Below, one piece after another: positions 14,013 to 26,594 of a stretch of 64,000 nucleotides of DNA (its first letter is position 1; every line of letters begins with the position of its first letter). The translations under genes and the position numbers were made by a program. This stretch comes from Pipra filicauda. Lineage: Eukaryota > Chordata > Aves > Passeriformes > Pipridae. The notes below the pieces were generated by a model. It was not told where the DNA came from. It searched no databases and saw nothing but the letters and a program-made list of their open reading frames with translations. The stretch is from NCBI RefSeq assembly GCF_003945595.2, contig NW_024104898.1, forward strand, positions 2,790,001 through 2,854,000, written 5' to 3'.

Positions 14013-17000
14013 GTAAGTGCACGACTCCTAAGTGAAAGCGAAGGAGGCATAAACATTTTGCTTTGTTCTCAGGTTTGGGTATTACTGACTCCGTTTGGAA
14101 GTAAACGGCCTGACTTTTGGGGCGAAGGAAAAGGTTAGAAGCTATTCACAAAATAGACACTGATGGCTTTAACCAAAGAACAAACTAATCATAGAGGTTT
14201 TTAACTAATTTTATGGCCATTTGAACTGCAATATACAATTTAATTTTGAGAAACTCCTCATGTTGCTGGTAAATTCATATATATATTCCAGCGTAAACAC
14301 CAGTATCTTGTGAAGTTTGACTTTAAAACATGTTGGTTTTTAATTACTGCAGTTGCACATAACACTGGCTGTAATGCATGTTTGTCTGAGGTGCTGCTTG
14401 CATAAAGCTTGTTTCATGTGGTAGTTCATCTATTCTTTCACAACCCATCTTTCTTTTATATTGAACTGTCAGGCAAAAATTCTCCCCAAAGGTAAGTTAG
14501 GATGGTAAAAATTAGTAAACACAGTGAGACAAAATTGTCTTTTAAATTATTTGAAACCTTTATATAATAAGTTCATCCTGTATCTAATAGATTGAGTTTT
14601 AAAATCTGCATTCTACAACCTAAGCTTCCATGTGTAGTTTGTAGTTTCATTTTCCTTCAATTGTAGCTTTATTTTCGAAAGTGCTCTATGGAGAGAAACC
14701 CTCTTGAGCTGAATATACTTTAGGTTGTGGCCAGTAAATAGATATACACATTGCAAGAAAATGCTGGGTTTTCAGTAGGAAATTTGCAAAAGTGACTCTG
14801 GTTCTTCAACATTGAGGCAACTGCTGGAAATAACAATGCTGACAAAGCACTAGGACTAAAAAATCTTCAATATACTTGCTTTCAGTTGTGTTAACTGTTT
14901 GCATGGGATGATTTTGCTGAGTTGCCAAAGTATTTATTCTCTTTACAGGTCTGAAGAGCTTTTACTTATGCAGATTGGGTGTGGACAAAGCATAAAATAT
15001 GATTTTGGGATTGCGGTAGCTTATTAGACTAACTAAAGTAAAATTTTTAAACTGAGATATTGTTTTCTCTTTGAGAATATTGTCAGAGATACAACACTGT
15101 TCAAATGTGAATGATCTGATAGTACTTCTTGTAGTAAGACTAAACTTGCCATGTAACTCTTGTCTCTCCTTCACATACACAGTTGCTGCTGACCACCCTT
15201 CATCTCTTCCTTCTGTCCAGTGCTTCTTCAGGGGAAACCTGTAGCCTGCCGTAAAAACAAGGCCTTAAAACAACCTTCCTGGAGAATTCAGGAAAACACA
15301 TTATGCTTCAGCAACACATTTGGCCTTCACAGGCTTACTGGCCAGGATCTACTGTTTAGTGTTACTGGGTGCTCCTCTAATGCTTACTGGGTCAGGTTTT
15401 CTGAAAATTTGTTCAGGTAGAAATTAAATCGTATTACAACAATGTATCTCTCTTGTGGATGGGAAGGACTTGGTAAGTGAGAAGGTGATTACAGGGATGA
15501 GAGTGAAATTAAATAGTGTCCTTAGTCCTGAATTGCTGCAAGCCTGTGAACATACACTGAACATGATGGATATTAGGCAGCACAGCCTGCAGAGCATTTG
15601 AAAATATTACCTGTAAAAAAAACCCTCTTTATGACTTCCTGATGGGGTGTTTTTAAGTGAAATACAGTAGAGAGATTTATTTACGGCTTGAACTCTCTCT
15701 GTCTTCTCTCACATCCTCACTATCTCTTTAATGATGCTTAATATCATTTACCAGAAATAATTATACACAGATGGAGCTTTTCTGATGGATAATGGTCTCT
15801 GTGTACAAGGTTCTTTCTGTAATGAAGAATGTCCAAATTTTAAATGTCTTTTTGATTTTAATTTGAAGGTGTTTTTTTCTATACAACGTTATTTATTTTG
15901 GAGCATGTTCTATAAAGCACACGCTGCTCCCACTGTGTTCCTCAAAGATTCATATTTTGCACTACCATGTGAAGATGTACAGCTGTGTTTTGTTCTGAAC
16001 AGAATTGTGGTAATTCATCAGAAACCAGTGTATGGGATCATTATAGTAATCCCTATCAAAGTGTGGAAAAATTGGACTACTAGTGAAAGATTCTCATGGT
16101 GCATTCCACACCCCTCTTTTTCTTTTCAAGATTTTGAAGAGAGGTATTTGCAACAGTACTTGAGTCCATAGGGTAAAAAGAGTGGATAAAATTGCAGCAA
16201 ATCATTTAGGCAAATTAATTCATGTTATGACAACTGAAGAGAACCATAGAAATCTCCTGTGGATAAGATACATATTCTGTGCAAGAGGAAGTGAAGGTTT
16301 TTTGTACTTGCTTTTAAGTAGCCATTTCCTTTTTCAGCACAGAATGAATGATACAGGAGAAAAGTTCCTTGGACTGTATTTTGCAAGAGTTCAGTTTGAC
16401 AATCACAAGTATTTCTGTGTTTTTTTGTAACTGTTTTGATTTTATGTGCAAGTTGCATTTGCATTCCTGAGTGTCTTACATACATACCTAGGTTGTAGAG
16501 GCTTTCCTTCTCCCACCATCCTCAGTTCTGAAGAGTAACCTATCGCAGTGGTTGCCTTGCTGATTAATATCTCTCCCTCTAGCAGGTGAAAGATAGTTCT
16601 CAATCTTATATTTACAATCAGTGAAAATGTATTAAAGATTTATGCCCAGAGACAATGATGCAACTTCAGTACTTTTTTTCCCCCCTCCTTCTCATTTCAT
16701 TTTATGAAATATTACTGATCACTGATTTTTAGAAAATGCTGTTGCAACTGGGGGAGGAATAGTCTATGAAATTCTTTTTTTTTTTTGCCCCTACATATAA
16801 TTCTTGAGTTGACTGTTTCTATCCAGAACCTTCAGGTCTCATCAGTTGCAGTCAATTTTCAGAAGTAAACTTGCAGACAAAGAGTATGTCAATGTTGATG
16901 TATCTCTACTAAGTCTAGATTTGCACAGTTTTTAATTATCTTTTTCTTAACAGGTGGTTAGATAAGTCTAACTTTTCTTCTTTTGCTGCTTTATGTGCAG

Positions 17001-20000
17001 ATAAGTTTCATCTATTCTCATTTTTTCCCTTCCATCTTCTCCTTTCATTTAGGAGGTCCTAAGGGTAGTTATTTCTGCATCAGTCACCATATCAGCCAGT
17101 TGCTCTGTCAAAGATTTCCTTTTCTTATTGGGTGGGCAAGGTTTTTGACTATTTTTAGCAGACAGGAAAAAATGGATTTGACAATAGACCTTGTTTCTCT
17201 CTGTCCCTACCTTCAGCCACCACCACTCTTAAGCTTATTAAGCAAGGTTCTATGTATCTTGGTAAAGAAAAGGTCACACTGCACATGGAATAATTTTGCT
17301 TAGTTTCAGACCTTCATTGCTTTCTTTGGGGCTGTCACATTATTTTTCTGTCACTATGTGAGTAGAGCTAAAGCTAGTACTGTGCAGGTTTGAAACTAAC
17401 TCTGTTGTTATGTGACAGGAGAAATGTCAATGGAAGAACAGTGACTCTGGCAGCTTGATCAGATTTGGTATTTCAGTAGTTTTTAACTTGGGTTGACAGG
17501 ATTTTATTTTAATTATGTGCTTAACTTTTCTTGGCCTCCTTGAATAGCAAGAACCACAATTGAAAAAGGACAAAAGGAATATCTGATGTTTCTAGAACAG
17601 TTAAATGCTCTTCATTTCTACATTGAAGAATTTAAAAGAAGATAAACAAAGATCTGAGATATTGCTGTGAATATCAGAAAATACACTGGAGATTTCAGCC
17701 CAGAAAGAAGGTGATGATCACTGACCACACCTTACCTCTGTGTGTGCTGAATTTTAGATGCCCAAATACAAAATTATTTCATGACTGCAACTTTGGCTAG
17801 TTTTTGTATACCCTCCAGAATTCAAACTATTGCTCATCAAACTAAGTGTTTAAAACATTTTTAATTTATCTCAAATATTTAATTTTGCAAGGTAAGTTTG
17901 AAGAATGGGTTTCAATTGTTTGTTTTATTAAGTATTTGCATTTGCTGGAAGTACTAATATACCCCCAGTTTTGAAGTTTTTTTATTGAAGTTACTTTATG
18001 TACATTAAGCATACTGCATCTGAGACAAAGATGCACTAGGCTTCTATAAAAGAAAGGTGAGAGATTGTTTTTTCTACTGCACCTGCTGTTCATACTCTGA
18101 ATTTCATTGCTTGTTGAAGCATGACTGGAAAAAGCCACATAGGCTATAGAACTAGAAATATAATGATATTTTTTCTGTCTGTGGAATAGAATAAAAAGAA
18201 ATGCCAGTTTTTTCAACCTAACTTTATGAAAAATGGATAAACAGGTGTGTTCTTTATTTCTTTCTTGTCGAATGGCCTTCTCTCTGACACAATGCAAAAG
18301 GTTTCTGGCAATTTATAACAACTTCACAGTTTTTGCATTTTGCCTGAGTTTGTGAGTAGAGTCATAGATAACAGCTTTCCTATGTATGCTCTGAAAAAAC
18401 TTCATATTTTGAATTATTATTATGATATCCTTAACTGAGATTTGGGCCTTTAAAGTAAGGACAGAGATTTTTAAAATGACAGATAGTTTTGAATGCCATT
18501 CATTGCATACTTTTCTAAATGCCCCAACTTCGAAAGTTCAGTTGCTTATTGCAGTAGAGTCAGTTTTGTGCATCCTGTCTTTTTTGTTTTGGTATGTTTT
18601 GGTTTTTTGTATGTTTTGTTTGGGGTTTTTTTCCTAATTCTGTTTATGGGAAACTTTGTTTTCTGGCTCATCTCTGAAAGTTACATGCATACCTAGTTCT
18701 GTAAAGTATTAAATGTATAAACAGACCAAGCTAGCTGCCTATTTTTATCTTGCTTGTCCCAACTGGTTGTAGAAAATGATTTGTTTTATTGCTAACCTGA
18801 TTTATTCTCATACCAATTTGTACGTTTTTCTCTGATTCAAAAGAATGCATTAACTGGTAAAATTATACTGAGTTACAAAACTAGCCTACCAGATAGATAG
18901 ATGTGATTTAGTTTTAAATTAAACTTGTACTCAGACAGAGTCGAGAAAGCTGTGACTGGGTGATGGTGATGATGAATAATTCTAGTTTTCTTTATCAGCG
19001 TACAAGATTATCATGTGTTCTTTTTCAATGTAGTCAGTTTTGTATCAGAGCAAGAGCGGACACATCTCTAATATAGAATATGCATCTGACTTTTTTTTTG
19101 CTATTACAGACATCTTTGGGTTTCTGTGCCACAGAATAAGAACCAACTATTTTCTCAGGCTTTTTCTTTTATTAAGTTAGAGAATTGTAGAAGCTGTTTT
19201 ACATTTTCTGGTATTTTTTTAGCCTTGTTTTCATTAGAAGCTATTAACAAATAATGTTTTGGTACTGGTTTTAATATTAAAATTAACTAATTGAGGTTTT
19301 TTATTGGATTATCATTGAACCTGGTTTTTTTTAATATTTATCACAAAATACCTATCTCTTAGTATCAATGCAAGCACTTTTTCTCTAGGAATTTGCAAGA
19401 ATGCTTTCAAATATAAAACCGTATTGAGTTGTGGGCTATTTGTCTTTTGAGAGATGCTACTAGTATTAGGTGCCAGTACAAAACATACAGGAAGTTAGAA
19501 ATTTGAATAAAACAGTATCTAGAAGTGTCATCTTCATCATCTTTTCGTGGATGTAGATCTTTCTGTAAGTTTCAGTCTACTCCCTGCAGTCTGAATTTCA
19601 TTTAAAGAACATTTTTGGGTTTTCTAACATCATAAGCAAAGATCTGGCACATAGATTTATGAAATGAACAGTTCTTTCCACGTCTCTGGCATGGTAATTT
19701 TGAAACATAATGAAGACTAGTGGAATAGTACCACTGTTAATTGTTCCTTCTGATTTATAGTCACTTCACACTGCAGAGTAGACAGTGTGTCCTAGGGTCT
19801 CATTTATTAAAGTGAAAGGACCCCATGGAATATGAAGCAGAAACACAGTCACATAAGAAAAATGTGGGTTAGAGCTGCACAGTTATTGAGGTTACATAAA
19901 AATTATTTATAAAAATATAATTTAACTGCTGGTTTCAAAAGCACATTTTTACACTTCAACTTACAACTATAAAGTAGGAAAGTATTATGTCTGTTTTACA

Positions 20001-23000
20001 AGAGAGAAGACTGAGGAAAAAAGCAGGTAACAGGGTTGAGACAATAGCAGGGAAGAAGGTGGAATCTGAATCCTATCTCCCTGTACTTCATTGTAGTTGT
20101 TAAATTTACCATCCATTCAGCAACAAAGCAGTCCAGGTTTCATTTCCTTCAAAAGCTGCATGTAGATAAAAATCCCCAGAAGTACATAAAGGCAGGTTTG
20201 TAAAAACAGATTTTAAAAAATATATATTTTTATGTAATATAATCCTCTTTCTTATCTGTTTAGTAATGACATCACTGAAATTATCATGCAGCTTACCCAT
20301 TTGCAGCAAATAAGTAGTTCTTAAGTGTTATAAAGTTCTTTTGCCTTTTTTCCTTAAAGGTAGCGTGTTCTGTCTGTGCAGACTGAATTTAGAGATTTAT
20401 GTTCATTCTTGTTTATGTATTGGTGTTTGTAATCAATGACTGTCTTCAAACTCAATTGTGTAGATTAATTAGATTATGTCTCTACCAATTCATGAAATAC
20501 ACAACTAGATTACTGGTTTGGACAGGTTTCCCAAGATGGATTCTTTCCTGTATTGCAAATAGCCATGACCTTTTTCCTTTCCTGGCTAAAACACTGCTGT
20601 CCAAGGAAATTCAGCTCTGAGTTATTACCCTCCTCCAGCCTGTTGCATGCAGGGGGTCAGTGTACTTTACCTAGGAAGGAGCCATCACAATACCAAAAGC
20701 TCAGAGTGGAGTTCATGTATCCTTACGTTCCTGGGATCAAGTGTTACTGGGCTCCAGGCTCCTTCACTTATTTTTTTCATGTTTGTTCATTATCTGACTT
20801 GCAGTTTTTGTGGTATCTGAAATTGTTTCAATGTATTGCTGTAATTTAGACTTTGTACTCTTGTACAAACTTGGTTTCACTACGTTCTACATTTCTTTCT
20901 CTGCTTAGTAAGTGCTTCCAAGTGCTGTTCAAATCCACTTGATGTGTGTACTCTGGGCTCTTCCTCAAACAGCAAGAAAAGGGGGGCTACCCTGCTATTT
21001 AACTTTTTTCCTGCATGGGAGGTTCTAACTGAGTGGAGTCACTTCACTTTACAAAGGCCTTAGGAAGGGGAGACAAGAAGTTACCCTGACTCAGGGTATG
21101 TCCTCAGGACAGATGCTACTTGGCAATTGTTAATGTTGTTCAGGAAGGGAGGTGCACAATGCAGAAGAACAGTCTAAAAATTTAAACATATAGAGGTTGT
21201 AGTAATTTGTAATAGTAAATAATAGCAATACTAATGTCTCTACAGAAATACAAGCAATATATAAAATTTTTGGACAGCTAGCTAGCTAGAGAAATTGGAT
21301 TTGAACCTGTTTTTCCAAACTGATATATTTTGAGTACAATTTAACAGGAAGTTACAGAAAGCTGTGGATATCATAAGCCCAAAACATAGCCGCTACGTTA
21401 ACAAGACCTTTTGTATTAATATGTGATAAGGTTCAAGTTAAAAGATCCTGTTTTATCCTTTATTAATTCTGTGTTTGAATTTGCAAATGTGAGTCTTCTC
21501 ACAATTCTTGTAATTTCTTCAGTAGCTTTTAGTATTTTTATATTTTTAATCAGCTTTTAGGATTACATTATCACTGGGCAGTGGCTGCTGTTGTTTGAAA
21601 GAGGAGTTGCAAATGTCAAAAACCATACACTGGGAAAAATAGGAGCAGAAACTGTTGTTTAATCTGTTAATTGGATATAGAGTAAAAATATTTTATATAT
21701 TTTAATCTCTTTTTTGTGCTGAGAAGTCTTACAGCCCAGTGGGTTATATTTGAAGCTAGACAGGTATGGCCTTTCACTGTCCACTGAAGTGTTTAATGTA
21801 GCACAGTTAAATACCCTAGAAAAACTTATTTTTTTGGCGGTGAAGATGCATATATGTCCTGAATCATGCGAAGTTATAAGCCTACCTTTGTGAATAGCCA
21901 AGAAGGACTGGTGTTCTGTTGTTATCTGACTTCCCTTTCTCACATGCAGAATTTTTATCAAAGCTGTGAGAAATATACTGCCCTGTTTCAAACAGTACAA
22001 AGATGCCTGAATTAGCAGTTATGTATACCAAAGATTCAGCATAGTGGCTTCCACACAGAATTGCACAGTCAAGCCCATAGTACTGAATTATGCATGACAT
22101 TTTTAATGGTGGAACAAAGAGTAGCAGAAGGAAATGCTGCAAAGTACGTGCTGCCTTCGCTGGTTATTAGGCACTAGTGTACGTGCATGCAAATCCCAAG
22201 ATATTCTTTGTTGAAACTCTGGTGCTGTGCTATACAAATCAAAGCTGTATGAAAGCAATACCTAATGAGGGAAGAATAAATAATAGAAAAACTCTGACAC
22301 AGGGAAGTGCAGAATACATACCAACTTATTGTACTTCAGAGAGTGAGAAATGAAGTTCTTACATTTAGCTGGATGCTGAAAGTATCAGCTAGTGTAAATA
22401 TTTACTGTACCATAATTACAAGGATTAGTCTTATTTGTTAGTCCACAGTGATGATGCCTCTCACTGTCTATTCAGTGAAAATTGGGAGAACGTAACTAAA
22501 ATTATTTACGGAGGAGCTGCTGCATCTTAAGAGGCAGCTGTGATCTAAAGGCAGTTCATTGAAATTCCTTACCCTGTTGTATATATTGTTTACACAAATT
22601 CCATATTGAAACCAAATACTTGGTCTTTGAAAGTTGAGACTGACTTAACAGACCTGCTCTGTAACCTTTTAGATATTCAAAAGGTTTCAGTAGAAAACTT
22701 GGTAAGGCTTCTGTTCTGATTTTCTTCCCAAATGTGCCAAACCCTAGACCAGGCATTTTTGAGCCTTTTATAATAGTATTACTAACATAGATCAAGATAA
22801 TATTTTCATTGGTTTTATATTCTAGCCTAGAAAAAGTTATGTTATAAAAAATTATTTCAGCTTACTTGACCATTTCTGGTTGTTGTGAAGCAGTTGTTGC
22901 TTGCCAGTGCTATCAGGCCTGAAGAGGGCACCACCTTGGTGATACCAGGATGCTTGAGCCATCCATTCACGATGCTTTATTGTTGGGTAGGAAAGGCATC

Positions 23001-24491
23001 CGCCCCAGGACTCCCAGTCCTCCTCACTGCACAAACAAGTTTTGCTCTTCTCATATGCAGACTTGACCCTGCAGAGAGGTCCCTACCACTCCCCTCCACT
23101 TACCTGTGGAGTTCAACCATTTCTCACCAGCTCCCTCCTTACGAGCCTCCAAAATCTAACTGTGCCTTGCAATACTGTCTGTAGCATCTGCCAACTGCTT
23201 ATGCTGTTGCATGTCACGAAGAGCAATTTCTTATGTCACGTTCAGTAGTTTCTCCATGTCCTGATACTTCACTTAACCTCAGGCCAGGCCCTTATGAGCG
23301 GCCTTAGTGTTTACCTGCAGGCCAGGCACTGGCTTGCTGGCCTTTGCAACCACCTTTTAAAAGATTACCTGTTGCAGTTGTGAAATGGTGCATGTTGCCA
23401 GAAGGACTTTTTGGGAGAACAAAAGACTCAAAAATATACAGGTTCTCTGGAAAATGGGAAGTGTAAAATGCTGTTCCTAAGTGCATTTCGTTGAAATCAA
23501 ATACGCCAAAGTAATTTCCTGACATATTTTCCTCCCAACTGCAGAAATTTATTTTCTTTTTTTTAAGTGCTGCTTTCCAGATATGACGTGACTGAAAAAA
23601 ATATAAAAGAAAAAGTATTTTTCAGGGCATGAAGACTTATGTTAAGGTTATCCTGTCATACTAAGCTCTGTTCTATTACCTGCAAAGTACTACTATATCA
23701 CCAGCAGTTCAGTGCAAACTTGATTATTGGTATTTTGATAGCCAAACTCTAGTAGATCTAACTCAATTTCAGGCTCTCTAGCATCATCTAATTTATAATA
23801 TCCAGTTTTCAAAGCTATGATGTGTTATTACCTCTGGTAATGTTACTGTCAATTTGTCTTGGCTTCCCTACATGGAGTTTATTTATTTATATTTACTGCA
23901 AGTCACTGAGTACACTCAATTGGTTGCTATTTTAACAAGATCTCTGGAGAACTCCTCAACGATGATGCATGTTAAGGAAAAAGCCAGAAAGCGATTTGCT
24001 ACCAAACAGATACCAAGACGAGTGGGCAAGAGTCCAGAGCTGAAAAACCTAAAACATGGAAAGAGGTTGTTAACATATGCTTGTGCCACACTTAAAACAC
24101 ATAATGAGGACAAGATAAAAGTGGAAGGTGTTATCTCTGGAATCAGTTGCAAGGTTCCTGTTGACATCAGAGAAGTGATCACTTTGTCCGTCTCGTTACT
24201 CAGTTAGTTAGATACATTTCTAGCATTGCAATTGTAGTGTGTATTTTCCTAGAAATACCTCTTGAAGTATTTGCAAAGTATAACTTTGTCCCAACTTTTC
24301 ATCCATTTTTTTTCAGTGCAAGACATATTCAGATTTGTCTGGGAAAGAAATATTGAGTAGTTGAATACTTCCATATGTGCTTTCCAAAGACAAATGCTCC
24401 TCAGTGTTTTATGTTGCTAAGTATAATCACGATGTAGTTTTAAATGCTAAATACAGGTGATATTTTGAGACATATGATTCTCTGTTTCCAG
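14013..24491 (+). other. ZFAND3: ZFAND3 intron between coding exons 3 and 4
   Basis: This is a 10.5-kb intron with donor GTAAGT and acceptor TTTCCAG. It is AT-rich, with T/G-rich low complexity at about 18580-18632. A somewhat GC-richer, more complex segment lies at about 22870-23180, and I cannot assign it to any known repeat. A 117-codon plus-strand frame at 23854-24207 contains a Lys/Arg-rich run but matches nothing I know and has no family motif. I see no RNA gene and no identifiable transposon here. Confidence 0.88.
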
Positions 24492-24557
24492 GTGGGCCAT
24501 GCACAGGTACAGCTCATGCCTCGTTAACCACACCAACCAAAAGATCTTGTGACTCAG
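24492..24557 (+). CDS. ZFAND3: ZFAND3 coding exon 4 (short TPTKRSC exon)
   Basis: This 66-nt exon encodes 22 residues, CGPCTGTAHA followed by SLTTPTKRSC and a final Ser, matching the middle of ZFAND3 (about residues 98-119 here). The acceptor is CTGTTTCCAG, with a short pyrimidine tract. The donor is CAG followed by GTATGT, a good site. It enters and leaves in phase 1, so it is a symmetric cassette. The first codon joins the T of exon 3 to GT to give Cys, and the last base G joins AT of exon 5 to give Asp. The exon carries three Cys residues but no full zinc-finger spacing, and a Thr-Pro-Thr-Lys-Arg motif that could be a proline-directed phosphosite (inference). It is far too short to call on its own. 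The identification rests on the family motif, exact phase agreement with both neighbours, and intact splice sites. Confidence 0.94.
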
Positions 24558-26507
24558 GTATGTGTTTTGTGGGGATCAAGGAATTAGTTTTTGCATGATA
24601 TTTAGCTGTGTGGTTTTAGTTTAATAGTAAAGGGTAGTAACCATATCTGGCAAATGCCAAATGAAAATAAGTATTGTTGCTTTGCTGACAGAAACATATA
24701 TATCTAAGGATTACTATGGCAGATAGTTCATCTGAGAACTAATTATGGAATTATGTTAAACATAATTTCATAAATACATTCTTCTTTCAGTTAATCTTTG
24801 TGAAAACAAGATATACACGAGTAATTGGTTTGATTTACTTCTAATGATTGTGATAGTGTTCTGCAAATCCTCCCCTTGAAATGCTAAGTATTGAGTAGAA
24901 AACTGTTTGGAGTATATTTACTTTCCCTGACTGAAGACACAGTATAGACAGCTGATGTTTGCATTGAGACTAAATTTTACCTGCTTTGGGTCATTTTGAT
25001 GCCTTTATTTCTACATGCAGGATATAGACAGATAATCTCTCACAGTGCTAGTATTAGTAGTGAGAAGTTAGGTCATTGCCAGGCTGAAGTCACGGCTTCT
25101 GCGTGAGATCTGTCATGAAGAATCATGTGAGCACTCATTCAGGCAGGCAGCCAAGTTACCTGCATTGGCTCAGGTCTTTTTCAGGCTTTGGTTTTGTGTG
25201 GATTAAGGAGAACTCATATGATCCTTTCCACCAATACCACTTTAGGAAGCTATAACCTCCTGTGGAGTGGTGGGTGTGTAGGTAGTGGTAACATTCTAGC
25301 AGTCTGTTTTTCCAAAATAGTTTTTGCCTATATTTTCATTTATGTACCAGTTGAGCCATATTGAGTGTACAGAAAGGAAGGGTATTCCTGTTTGATTAAG
25401 GGCCCTTATTCTTTAAGGAGTTCAAGGTAAATTTCCTCTGAAGTCATTCTTCCAAAAAGTATTTCCAGTTACTGTTGTTTAGCTGAACTCTAGTTATTCC
25501 ATAGATGTATATTGTTAGCTTGTAGCAAATATGTGATATTGTAAGTTGGCTTGTTCTGCAGTGAAGGAAGGTTACAGAGAAGCTGCCTTACCTTGCACTT
25601 GCTGCAGGTGCAGACTTCTCAAGTGATACATGATAATCTGTGACAATGCTGTGAGTATTTTTTGCCAAAGAACTCTTGGAAGTTTGACACTGAAAGATAC
25701 TTCTCCAGAATAGGAAGACTGGATTTTTTTTTCTGTGTAGACATGGAGATGTACCTAAACAAGATGGAATGTTTGCCACTTTATCCCTTGCAAACTAACC
25801 CGCTTTGCTTATGGTATTACTAAACTGTATTTTGTTTACATGTTAGCTTTTGTAATGTTTCACTCTGGTTTTCATTGCAGAGTAATTTAATAGCTTGCTA
25901 TGGTGCTATAGATACAGTGAACTAAGAGTACTGTAAGAATATATTTTTTAAAATATGCTTGTAATTAACAAAAAGGAATGTAAGTTCTCTGTTTGGAGTG
26001 TCAAATGGCAACAGTAAAAGCTCCTTAGAATAAGGCAGATGAAGCTGAGACATGTTGAAAAATATCCATTAAATGTTTGGCTGACTGCTCTGTAGTTTTC
26101 TTATTTTTGGTTTGTGCTAATGTTTGGTCTCTATATGTTATGGTTTTCTATATTATTCATTTAGTGTGTTTTGCAAGAAGGCAATGAGATGACCTTAATT
26201 TGATGCCACAGCTATCATCTTCACTCAACTAAACCTAATGATTTTATATTACCTCAATTTCTGATGTTTTTTACATTATTTGTTTAGTAATCTACATATT
26301 TTATTTATAGCTCCTTACACTAATAAAAACCTGTTACCAGGAGTTACAGTTTTCTTCTTCAGATCATGAATTTTTAGCAAACTTTTGGTTTTAAAATAAA
26401 TTACCGTGTTTTCATGGGAATTGACAAGAAAATGTTGACTACAAAATATTACCCAGAAATACTGTGACATCTTCAGGCATAAGCAGCATACCATGAAGGC
26501 AGACATT

Positions 26508-26594
26508 TGTCATGGTTTAACCACAAGTCCAAAACATAGCCCCATATTAGCTACTATGAAAAAAATTGACTCTATCTCAGTCAAACCCAGCACA
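26508..26594 (-). mobile_element. Internally deleted avian endogenous-retrovirus LTR
   Basis: Read on the minus strand, the segment starts TGTGCTGGGTTTG, continues through a recognisable LTR 5' segment (GATAGAGTCAATTTTTTTC, then ATAGTAGCTAATATGGGGC), and ends GGTTAAACCATGACA. These are the two ends of an LTR type I know from bird genomes, including the TG...CA termini. A full LTR would be several hundred bases; only about 87 remain, so the interior has been lost. I see no retroviral genes and no obvious target-site duplication in the flanks. It is a relic with no coding capacity. Confidence 0.65.

Noticed and set aside
15785..16171. A 128-codon plus-strand open frame
   Set aside because: Phe/Cys/Tyr-rich composition typical of T-rich intronic DNA; no domain, and no splice sites that would place it in ZFAND3.
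21380..21405. Short match to the LTR segment seen at 26508-26594
   Set aside because: Only about 13 bases agree (CCAAAACATAGCC) and the flanks do not continue the match.
23854..24207. Lys/Arg-rich 117-codon plus-strand frame just before ZFAND3 exon 4
   Set aside because: The basic stretch caught my eye as a possible exon, but it has no family match, no good acceptor at a useful position, and does not join exon 4 in frame in any expected isoform.
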